Of a stretch of DNA of 21,468 nt, positions 15,065-21,468 are shown piece by piece. The translations under genes were made by a program, and so were the position numbers. This DNA is from a virus, in IMG/VR virus record IMGVR_UViG_3300028840_000832, positions 1 to 21,468 of that record, one strand, 5' to 3'. The notes under the pieces were generated by a model that was given only the letters and a program-made list of their open reading frames with translations, did no database searches and was not told the origin of the DNA. How positions within the stretch are numbered: position 1 is the first letter of the stretch; each line of letters opens with the position of its first letter.

Positions 15065-15736
15065 CTAAAGTGGGCTTAATGCCCATCTTGCGTTTCTTCC
15101 TACTGCCGTTGTGGCGAGTTCAGAAGCCCCCAATCCAAGCCCCTGAACGATTTTCCTTCGCAAATCATTCACAGGTTCGCCTTCAGGAATCACTCTTTTG
15201 ACTTCTTCAGGCATCATATTCTTCGGCATAATGGGTTTAATTCCAAGCGTTTTAGCTGCAATGGGTAGCATAACAGCCTGTTTCGCAGCTTCCCTACGAG
15301 TCATAGGCATCTCACCCATTTCTGCCAGTTTGCGGACATCCATTCCGGTACGCATGTGTAATTTACCAAATTCCCGGCCTGTAGCCGTAGAAGCCAATGC
15401 CGCAGCAGCCGCTTTAGCCGCTTCTGGAGATTGTCTTAATCCTTCAGCCATCTGCTTTACCGCTTGGCGGCGGGTAGGGTCAAAGACCACATCATCGACC
15501 ATCTTCTTGTTGACAGCACGCAGGCCCCGGTTTACAGCCTTAGCGCCAAGGCCAACGCCGGGGGCAATGTCCATAGCAGCACGAACATTGTCCCCATACG
15601 TCGGTTTTTGGTTCCAGTACGCCTTTTTCATGAGCGAGGCCAAGCCCGGCACCAATGTTTGTGCTGCCTGACTTGATCCAACTGTGTTCCACCATTCCGG
15701 CCTTTCCGGAATAGCGGTCATAGTGCCTCGCCCCAT
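15065..15736 (-). CDS. Unrecognised head-region protein between scaffold and capsid genes (223 aa)
   Basis: The gene starts 10 bases after the scaffold stop with AAGGAGG 5 bases before the ATG, which favours this start over an internal Met at residue 6. The N-terminus is WNTVGSSQAAQTLVPG-rich. The middle is basic and helical, with an alanine run (SPEAAKAAAAALASTATG, about residues 103-120), followed by MTRREAAKQAVMLPIAAKTLG and a Pro/Met-rich stretch, IKPIMPKNMMPEEVKRVIPEG. It ends in a Gly/Leu helix. There is no transmembrane or catalytic motif. I cannot place it in a family. A minor internal or ejected virion protein, or a DNA-interacting head protein, is possible given the basic charge, but this is a guess. 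Confidence 0.7.
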   Translation of the reverse strand: MGRGTMTAIPERPEWWNTVGSSQAAQTLVPGLASLMKKAYWNQKPTYGDNVRAAMDIAPGVGLGAKAVNRGLRAVNKKMVDDVVFDPTRRQAVKQMAEGLRQSPEAAKAAAAALASTATGREFGKLHMRTGMDVRKLAEMGEMPMTRREAAKQAVMLPIAAKTLGIKPIMPKNMMPEEVKRVIPEGEPVNDLRRKIVQGLGLGASELATTAVGRNARWALSPL

Positions 15737-15746
15737 TTGAGCCTCC

Positions 15747-16649
15747 TTAGAAAATGTCTCCGCGAAGACGTTTCAGGGAACTTTCTGGCAAAGAGTCCAG
15801 ATCGGCCTCGGTCAACTTGGAGCCATCCGGCAGGTCGCCCATGCCGCCCGAGTTGCCCGGATCACCCACACCGTCGAGATCAGGTGGCTGCTTGTCGGCA
15901 GCATCCAGTTTCTTCTTCAGATTTTTCTTCTTCGCTTCAGGGTCTTCACCCTTATTGGTATTCTCAGCGGTGTGCTTGACCTGTGGGTCAGGAACCAAAG
16001 TTTTGACCGCCTTGATCAGAGCCTGAGTCGGGGTGTAGCGTTTTGTCGCCAAGAATCCCAGACGCAGTTCCTGAATTTCGGCAACCAATTGCTTGTCGTA
16101 GTCGTCGTGGTCAGGGTTCAACTGGTCATAATTTTCTTCGATTGCGTCGAGAGTCAGGTCCAGACGTACCTGCTCCTGCGCTTCAGAGACAGACTTCTGG
16201 TCATTCTCACGCATTTCCAGACGCATCTGCTCACGCTCAGCAGCACGCTGCTTGGAACGCAATTCAGCGGCCTTGTCGTCGTCACCATCCTTGAGTGCCT
16301 GCATGATCTGTTTGTCCAGATTGATGATTTCCTGCTCGGCATTATCAACCTGTTCCTGACGTTTGGCATCGGCCTCTTCCTTCTTACCGGCGTTCTCCAG
16401 CTCCTGAATACGAGCTTCAAGTTCGCGGTTACGAGCGGCCACAGAGTCATAACGTGATTTCGGGAGCATGGGCTCCTTCTTTACGTCGTCGTCTTCTTCT
16501 TCTGGAGCTGCTCCTTCAGCGCCTTTGTCATCTTCTGGAGCTGCTCCTTTCGGGTCAACGTCTTTATCAACTTCCTTGCCTTCCGGCAGGTTCGACAAGT
16601 CATCGCCGCGATCTTCTAAGTCTTTGTTTTCATCTTCAACTGGTGGCAT
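15747..16649 (-). CDS. Head scaffolding protein (300 aa)
   Basis: A highly charged, low-complexity helical protein between portal and capsid genes, the usual place for scaffold. Residues 1-58 are very acidic with two GAAPE copies. MLPKSRYDSVAARNRELEAR at 61-80 leads into a coiled coil (about 68-160, rich in Glu, Arg and Gln). Residues 163-220 are a second helical domain. Residues 230-300 are Lys-rich then Gly/Asp-rich, ending SLPESSLKRLRGDIF. Scaffold proteins of P22-like phages assemble the procapsid with the coat protein through a basic C-terminal helix and are later released. The Lys-rich stretch KKKNLKKKLDAADK near 240-253 could serve that contact. AGGAG lies 7 bases before the ATG, and the start overlaps the portal end by 14 bases. 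Confidence 0.82.
   Translation of the reverse strand: MPPVEDENKDLEDRGDDLSNLPEGKEVDKDVDPKGAAPEDDKGAEGAAPEEEDDDVKKEPMLPKSRYDSVAARNRELEARIQELENAGKKEEADAKRQEQVDNAEQEIINLDKQIMQALKDGDDDKAAELRSKQRAAEREQMRLEMRENDQKSVSEAQEQVRLDLTLDAIEENYDQLNPDHDDYDKQLVAEIQELRLGFLATKRYTPTQALIKAVKTLVPDPQVKHTAENTNKGEDPEAKKKNLKKKLDAADKQPPDLDGVGDPGNSGGMGDLPDGSKLTEADLDSLPESSLKRLRGDIF
16498..16549 (-). repeat. Short in-frame tandem duplication in the scaffold gene
   Basis: A perfect 19-base direct repeat occurs at 16498-16516 and 16531-16549, offset by 33 bases. In the protein it gives two GAAPE copies 11 residues apart (GAAPEDDKGAE then GAAPEEEDDDV) in the acidic N-terminal part. Confidence 0.85.
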
Positions 16650-18750
16650 CAGATTTCTCCTGTTTTTGCTTCTGTTGATTCTGCTGGCCTGCTTGGAGTC
16701 CAGCGATTACTTTTGCGCGCTCAATTTCACCCTTCTGATCAGTTTCGCGCCTTCTCTGATCGAGTTCATCGTATTTGTAGCGTAATTCTTTATCGAACTT
16801 GTCCTGATCACGCTGAGCGTCCATCATGTACTTCTCATTTTCCGAAATCATATTACGAAGTTCAGCTACTTCGCCACTACCATCATTGCCTTTCTCGCCC
16901 TCTGCAATCTCCTGCGCACGCATGAGCGACAGAACTGCGTTGGCCTCGATCTGTTTGGTCTCGGCATCCATCTTCTTGGCTTCAAGACGTTTGATTTCAA
17001 GTTCAAGCTGTTCCATCTCAAGCTGTGCTTCAGAAGGCGTGCCGGCCACTTCCTGAGCAATCTCACTCTTACGCAAGAGCGAAGAGTTCTCGATAAGGAT
17101 GTGATCTGGAATATTAACACCCATTTCACGCAGCTCTTTGGCCTGCTGGAACTGAGTCTCTTCAAAGTTGTTACGGGCCGGTACTGTGGTCACAACCACT
17201 TCGTACTCACCAACCTGTAAGTTGTTCACGATCTCACCGGCTGGGGTCATCTGGTTGATTACAATCTCTTCAGACTGGGCAACCGGGTCATTACCGGTGA
17301 TCCGGTAAATACGTTCTTCAGTGAAAAAGCCCTGCCACAGATCAAGTACGCGCTCGGCCAACAGACCGCGTGTTCTCTGTAAGTTCTCCAACGGAGTAGC
17401 AAAGTTGGAAGAACTCATAGCCTGCTTGGTCAAAATGGCCTTGGCCGCTACGTCTTCTCTATCAAACCCACGGAGTGAGTCCGACGCCATGCTAATTTCC
17501 TTGAGGTCTTCGGCTGCTTGGAAACCGATACGGTCAAGACCGGTCGGAATCTGATTTGGCTGAATTTTGATGAGCGGGTCAGTTCCTTTTTTCCTTGCAA
17601 CAACAAGTCCTGTTTCTGCTCCACGAGCTTCGAGCTCCTCTTCAGTCATATTCGCCAACTGGCCTTCTTCCATCTGCCAACCGCCATTGGCCGTAGAGTT
17701 AATCACATGCAATTCCTGTGATTTCGTCTTGTTGTACAACTCCTGCGGATCGATCATATTCTCGACCAGACCGATAGTCTTACCGTGACGGAAAAATGGG
17801 AAATAGGGAACAGTGGTGAAGTTTTTGTAAGGACTTACCTTGTTGTGCGCCAGAACATCGTCAATAGTCGAAGTCCAGTGAATTTCTTCAAAAGTACGCC
17901 TTACTGTGCCGAGACCATAGGTATCAATGGCAAGTTTAATCTTTTCGCGATCCCAATCTTCTGGAATCACTCTTGTTTCGCCGGTTACGACATCAACAAA
18001 ATGGGGTCGGATAGACTTCGTGCGGTGCTGACGTTCTAACACCCTGAATCGCCGCCTGTGAGTTGCTTGGGGGTCGAACTCATCACCAACTCTACGGTCG
18101 CCGCCACCAAAACTCCCGTGTCGTTTGTCCACAAAGTCATATCCGATCTCGTAACGTGATTGAACTTTTCCTTCCAACTGACCTGCGACGTCCTTACCAT
18201 ACATTCTCTGAATGTCGTCGTAGCTCAACCACTTGGTTACCCAAACCTCTTTCCACTCCGCAGGGTCATATTCTTCCGCATCCGGATCAATGATTACGTT
18301 GTAGGGGTTGAGTAACTTTATCTTTATGTCACCAAAAATGTTTTGGTTAAAATCAAGACGTACATCGTAGAAACCACGAGAAGTGATAATTCCATCTGTG
18401 AATACGTCTGATTCGACTTGGTCAAGTTTATTCGTCGCCGCCGTGTGCAACCAAAGCTTGTCCATAATTTTCGCAGTATCCTCAGAACCATTCGCTTTCG
18501 GCCTGTAACTTATGTCACTTCGATTAGAAAGCTGCTGGCCCTGAATGACTGCAACTGAGGGTAAAGTTTTATTAAGCGTGAGTGCCGGCCTACGTTGACG
18601 ACGTAGTTTGGCGCGATCATTTGGGTCCCACTGGTCGCCACAATAGAACGAGTCGCATCGCTCAGCTTTCGATAGAAAGTTGATATGTCCATTGTCTCTG
18701 GCATAGATATAACGTTCATACTGTTCTCTTACAATGCTGTCATTGCTCAT
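16636..18750 (-). CDS. Portal protein, P22-like
   Basis: A 704-residue protein, close in size to the 725-residue P22 portal. Near the N-terminus it has ERCDSFYCGDQWDPNDRAKL then RRPALTLNKTLPSVAVIQGQ (residues 30-71). Then come LLNPYNVIIDPDAEEYDPAEW (146-166) and RHGKTIGLVENMIDPQELYN (321-340), all hallmarks of the P22 portal family. Residues 573-690 form a long Glu/Lys/Gln-rich coiled coil, comparable to the C-terminal barrel helices of P22. Twelve copies normally form the ring through which DNA enters the head. The reading frame extends upstream to 18810, but I chose the ATG at 18750 because it forms an ATGA overlap with the large terminase stop and begins with the conserved MSNDSIVREQYERY. 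Confidence 0.9.
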   Translation of the reverse strand: MSNDSIVREQYERYIYARDNGHINFLSKAERCDSFYCGDQWDPNDRAKLRRQRRPALTLNKTLPSVAVIQGQQLSNRSDISYRPKANGSEDTAKIMDKLWLHTAATNKLDQVESDVFTDGIITSRGFYDVRLDFNQNIFGDIKIKLLNPYNVIIDPDAEEYDPAEWKEVWVTKWLSYDDIQRMYGKDVAGQLEGKVQSRYEIGYDFVDKRHGSFGGGDRRVGDEFDPQATHRRRFRVLERQHRTKSIRPHFVDVVTGETRVIPEDWDREKIKLAIDTYGLGTVRRTFEEIHWTSTIDDVLAHNKVSPYKNFTTVPYFPFFRHGKTIGLVENMIDPQELYNKTKSQELHVINSTANGGWQMEEGQLANMTEEELEARGAETGLVVARKKGTDPLIKIQPNQIPTGLDRIGFQAAEDLKEISMASDSLRGFDREDVAAKAILTKQAMSSSNFATPLENLQRTRGLLAERVLDLWQGFFTEERIYRITGNDPVAQSEEIVINQMTPAGEIVNNLQVGEYEVVVTTVPARNNFEETQFQQAKELREMGVNIPDHILIENSSLLRKSEIAQEVAGTPSEAQLEMEQLELEIKRLEAKKMDAETKQIEANAVLSLMRAQEIAEGEKGNDGSGEVAELRNMISENEKYMMDAQRDQDKFDKELRYKYDELDQRRRETDQKGEIERAKVIAGLQAGQQNQQKQKQEKSDATS

Positions 18751-20786
18751 GCTGACATAGCTCCACCTGTGCGAAGGCCAAGCTGTTGTCGACGCAACTT
18801 GTCCTTCCAAGAATCAATTTTTGGTTCAGGTCTTTTCGGTTGTGGAGGTGCCACGCCTTCGACCATGCGGCATAACCACGACAAAGCATCGACGATGTCA
18901 TCGTGCAACCCATTAGGGAATCTTAGCAGTTCTGCAAGAAAAGTCTCGACCCAAGGCTGATCTTGCGGTAACAATATCTTACCATGCTGTGCCATACCCT
19001 GTGCAACCCGGGCACGGGCCACCTTATCAGTTATTGGTTTAAGGTCTTCGTTAAAGGAGGGGTAAAAGCCTCCGTTCGCCTTAGAATTGTCGTCAAACAA
19101 TCTTTCGAGTGAAGGCATGATGGACATCTGGATTTGACCACGTTCCAGACCCATTTGCTGGAGATTGTGACGGTAAAGCAGTGAGGTGTCGAAGATAAGT
19201 TTGGCGAGCTCATTGGTCTTTACCCTGATCATATCGTAAATAATTAAAAATCCGTTCTCGTCCAGCGCGCCTACCAGCCCTACAGTCCAGTCATTCTGCT
19301 GTTTCTGGCCGATAGCCAAATCCCACGCAATATACACATGATGATTCGACAGTCGGGGCCGGACAGGCATCATCCTGAAGCTGTCCTTGGTGAAAATATC
19401 ACCATCGTCCGGAACTGGATTCTGCTGCATGAGCGCAGACCAATGGCGTTTAGCCATTGTCCGCCGCATTTTTCTTAAGCTAAGTTCGTCAAAGCGTGCA
19501 GGATGTAGAGCATCTCCCTGATGACGTAGAAAACGACAACTATCGTTATCACGCGAATGAACGATCTTGCCAGAGACCGGATCGAAATATTCCTCCTGCT
19601 CAGCCAACGCCGGCAAGTTAATAATTTCCCACTGCTCAACTTCATCTTTCTTCGCCTCAATACGCGCTAACGTTTTCTCGTCGGCACCCGCCTCGCGGGC
19701 TTCTTGCAATTCTTCTTCGATTTCACGAAGGTCCTCCGTCATTTGGTGGATAAGTTTTCCTGATAGATCATCATCGTGCCATCGAGTCTGGATAACCAGT
19801 ATTCCGCCGCCCGGAGCAAGACGAGTACGGGCCGTAGAGCCATACCAGTCCCAATTGCGCTCCCTGATAGTCTCAGAGTCAGCCTCATCCGCATCTTTAA
19901 CAGGGTCATCAATAATAAGAACATGAGCACCCTTACCTGTAATAGAGCCGCCCACACCCGCCGGGACGTAGCCGCCTCCTTTTGTCGTCAGCCACCCCTC
20001 AGTTGCCTGAGCGTCGGGATGCATTAATGTTTTAGGAAAAACGCCCTGATACGCAGGCGTCTTGATCATCTCCTTGATCTTACGCGAGAACCCCATAGGC
20101 AGGCTCACACCGTAAGACGCAGCGATAATTTCATGGTGCGGAGCGTGGCCAAGATGCCATGCTGGGAAGTTTTTACTCGCTATCTCAGATTTTCCGTGCC
20201 TCGGCGGCACAAATATCATCAATCTTGGTGCTTTCTTGGCAATGACGTCAGCAGAAAATTTCTCAAGCTTGGTACAGATCAAATTATGTACCCAACCGGC
20301 CTCGTACTCAGGAAAAGTCCTCAAAATAAAATAAATAAGCTTACGCTTCGCCAATTGACGATTGGCTAACTCTCTCTGAACGACATTGGCACTGGCGGTC
20401 TTGCCCGGAACGGGACGGAGGGTGTTTTTCGCTCTTTTTTGCTGTAAAACTGTGTTTGTGTTGTCCGCAGAGTGAATATCTTCGCGCTTGTCCGCGCTGA
20501 TGGCCCAGTTCTTCTTGTCCTTGGCCTTTTTCACATTGGCTTTTTGTGCGTTTTTAACGCTGTCGGCTCTTTCTTTATTCGTCTTGATGACATTCTGTCG
20601 CTTGCGCTCAAGCCTTTTGTACTCATCTTTCACAGGGTGGTTGGCTTGGGCACATGGTCGGCAACGAATCACACGGTTTGTCGTGTAGGCATCGTGCACT
20701 TTCAGCTCGCCACATGCGGCACAGAACCTACGCGCCTTCAATTGGTGCGCGGTAAGCCCCCAATAAGTCTTTTTAGGTGTCGGCAT
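18747..20786 (-). CDS. terL: Terminase large subunit (TerL) with N-terminal zinc-finger-like extension
   Basis: A 679-residue packaging motor. Walker A is PPRHGKSE (194-201), Walker B is LIIDD (290-294), and TRWHDDDLSG at 334-343 follows the ATPase core. The nuclease half has IAWDLA (Asp489) and NGLHDDIVDALSW (Asp629/630), all typical of Terminase_6-type TerL. Unusually, the ATPase is preceded by about 150 extra residues. These hold CAAC at 22-25 and CRPC at 42-45, a four-cysteine zinc-finger-like pattern, then a very basic Lys/Asn/Ala-rich linker. A charged helical insertion sits at 351-386. The frame stays open to 21014, but those codons lie over the small terminase gene. ATG at 20786 gives MPTPKKTYWG and a 14-base overlap with terS. 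The ribosome site is weak. Confidence 0.92.
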   Translation of the reverse strand: MPTPKKTYWGLTAHQLKARRFCAACGELKVHDAYTTNRVIRCRPCAQANHPVKDEYKRLERKRQNVIKTNKERADSVKNAQKANVKKAKDKKNWAISADKREDIHSADNTNTVLQQKRAKNTLRPVPGKTASANVVQRELANRQLAKRKLIYFILRTFPEYEAGWVHNLICTKLEKFSADVIAKKAPRLMIFVPPRHGKSEIASKNFPAWHLGHAPHHEIIAASYGVSLPMGFSRKIKEMIKTPAYQGVFPKTLMHPDAQATEGWLTTKGGGYVPAGVGGSITGKGAHVLIIDDPVKDADEADSETIRERNWDWYGSTARTRLAPGGGILVIQTRWHDDDLSGKLIHQMTEDLREIEEELQEAREAGADEKTLARIEAKKDEVEQWEIINLPALAEQEEYFDPVSGKIVHSRDNDSCRFLRHQGDALHPARFDELSLRKMRRTMAKRHWSALMQQNPVPDDGDIFTKDSFRMMPVRPRLSNHHVYIAWDLAIGQKQQNDWTVGLVGALDENGFLIIYDMIRVKTNELAKLIFDTSLLYRHNLQQMGLERGQIQMSIMPSLERLFDDNSKANGGFYPSFNEDLKPITDKVARARVAQGMAQHGKILLPQDQPWVETFLAELLRFPNGLHDDIVDALSWLCRMVEGVAPPQPKRPEPKIDSWKDKLRRQQLGLRTGGAMSA

Positions 20787-21270
20787 CAGGCGTCGGCGGC
20801 TCCACGGTCTCGAAATCTCCCTCAATAACCTGAGCACCGGCCATATCGAGCAAATCTTCCGTGCTCGACTCTTCCAACTGGCGTAACTGCTCTTGTTTCT
20901 CGTTCGATAAAGTGATTTTCTTCTCTTCCGGCGCGTAAAGCCCGTGTAAACGGCCCAACTCCCGCCATCCATTGATCTGGGTGTTGGGCTCTTCCAAGTG
21001 CTTGGCGTCCTCAATCGCTTCCATGATTCCCTGAGTCACCTGCTCTCTCGAAACTGCCCATTTTTTCTTTTCTTCTTGCTGCAAATGCAGGGCGTATCGC
21101 TTCATATCCGGAAATTCACGCAACATCGCCTTCACAGAAGCGTGTTCGCCGTAGCCCGCGCGCTTTTTAGCCTGTGGTTCGCTCAACCCGGCAAATAATG
21201 ACTGGATCAACACCCTCTGTTTCTCAGAAATGTCGAAATCGTCATCCAAAATCATCGATAAACCATTCAT
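20773..21270 (-). CDS. terS: Terminase small subunit (TerS)
   Basis: A 165-residue protein immediately before TerL. Residues 14-60 (SEKQRVLIQSLFAGLSEPQA, KKRAGYGEHASVKAML) resemble the N-terminal helix-turn-helix of small terminases, which recognises the packaging site. A helical oligomerisation part follows. The segment NGWRELGRLHGLYAPEEKKI (100-119) is a frequent small-terminase motif. The acidic C-terminus ends TPDADT. Two Met codons, at 21270 and 21255, could start it. No clear ribosome site favours either, so the first is given. Confidence 0.85.
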   Translation of the reverse strand: MNGLSMILDDDFDISEKQRVLIQSLFAGLSEPQAKKRAGYGEHASVKAMLREFPDMKRYALHLQQEEKKKWAVSREQVTQGIMEAIEDAKHLEEPNTQINGWRELGRLHGLYAPEEKKITLSNEKQEQLRQLEESSTEDLLDMAGAQVIEGDFETVEPPTPDADT

Positions 21271-21320
21271 ATCGCGGAAGTTTAGCTGATTTGTTCCGAT
21301 TTTTACAACATTTAGGAGTT

Positions 21321-21337
21321 TAGGAATCTCATTCCTA
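21321..21337. repeat. Short hairpin with adjacent direct repeat before terS
   Basis: TAGGAAT and ATTCCTA flank a 3-base CTC loop. Immediately to the left, TTTAGGA is present twice (from 21311 and 21319). There is no following T-run on the minus strand, so this is not a clear terminator. Confidence 0.45.
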
Positions 21338-21373
21338 TGCCGTCAGCAGATTTTTTATAAAAATTTTTTGATA

Positions 21374-21395
21374 TTCGTAATTCGCGAATTGCGAA
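21374..21395. promoter_or_regulatory. 22-base near-perfect palindrome (operator-like)
   Basis: The sequence TTCG-N-AATTCGCGAATT-N-CGAA has a perfect 12-base centre (21379-21390) and matching outer arms. Only one base pair fails. It lies about 15 bases upstream of a TATAAA box on the minus strand, where a dimeric regulator could control the late genes. Confidence 0.4.
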
Positions 21396-21468
21396 ACCGG
21401 GAATTTTTTGAAAATAAAAAAAGTTGTGAGGTAGCTGCGGACCCGGGGGGTGCCCCGCTGCACAGCGG

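Larger units (their letters stand above)
21271..21468 (-). promoter_or_regulatory. Leader upstream of the terminase genes: AT-rich tract with palindromes
   Basis: No gene was found in these 198 bases. From the window edge leftwards there is a GC-rich segment, then A/T tracts surrounding a 22-base palindrome, then a TATAAA box on the minus strand (21359-21354). After that comes a 7-pair hairpin at 21321-21337 and the terS start. The box matches five of six positions of the -10 consensus, but its upstream region has only a poor -35 match. A promoter or operator for the packaging genes is likely in general but not pinned down. Confidence 0.4.

Noticed and set aside
15972-16785. Long plus-strand frames opposite the scaffold gene
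   Set aside because: They are leucine- and serine-rich mirror images of the Glu/Lys/Arg-rich scaffold coding sequence, a common artefact of biased composition.
18751-18810. Upstream extension of the portal by 20 codons
   Set aside because: It lies inside the large terminase coding end. The ATG at 18750 forms a standard ATGA overlap and starts the conserved portal N-terminus.
20787-21014. Upstream extension of the large terminase reading frame by 76 codons
   Set aside because: These codons overlap the small terminase gene in another frame and encode an arginine-rich, family-unlike sequence. ATG at 20786 gives the usual short overlap.
21321-21337. Terminator in front of terS
   Set aside because: The stem has only 7 AT-rich pairs and no T-run follows on the minus strand; a structural or operator element is more likely.
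1-21468. CRISPR array, tRNA genes, insertion sequences or integrase
   Set aside because: No regularly spaced identical repeats, cloverleaf-like genes, transposase or recombinase motifs were seen on either strand.

Overview
The window is a block of tailed-bacteriophage (Caudoviricetes) packaging, head and tail genes. Every supported gene lies on the minus strand, so the biological order runs from the right edge to the left. No bacterial housekeeping gene, integrase, tRNA or replication gene is visible. It could therefore be part of a lytic phage genome, a prophage or a viral contig. Start sites often carry AGGAGG-type ribosome binding sites and neighbours overlap tightly, as expected for a phage of bacteria. 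The P22-type portal together with an N4-gp56-type coat protein suggests, by inference, a podovirus-like phage of a Gram-negative host. Tail type and host cannot be read from this window.

Packaging and head (21468 to 11751, read right to left): a 198-base leader with palindromes and a GC-rich edge; small terminase; large terminase with an unusual N-terminal zinc-finger-like extension; portal; scaffold; an unrecognised 223-residue protein; a 181-base gap with a possible promoter; the major capsid protein; a small beta-rich probable decoration protein; a clear intrinsic terminator; a small head protein; a probable head-tail connector; and a CxxCxxCC (YkgJ-type) metal-binding protein.

Tail and appendages (11773 to 1): a 559-residue beta-rich tail protein; a small coiled-coil protein; a 661-residue structural protein with a duplicated internal domain; a 104-residue protein; a 441-residue probable beta-helix protein; a 47-residue ORF that fills what looks like an intergenic gap; a 152-residue structural protein; a 1752-residue protein with about six LamG-like modules, a tract of about twelve 24-residue repeats and a second short-repeat tail; and the start of a gene whose product resembles N-terminal domains of baseplate or fibre proteins.

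Working together, the terminase pair cuts and pumps DNA through the portal into a shell of coat protein built on the scaffold. The decoration and connector proteins finish the head. The long beta-rich proteins probably form the tail and host-contact surface. The most unusual items are the zinc-finger-like extension on the terminase, the metal-binding gene inside the morphogenesis operon, the modular LamG/repeat protein and the hidden 47-codon gene.
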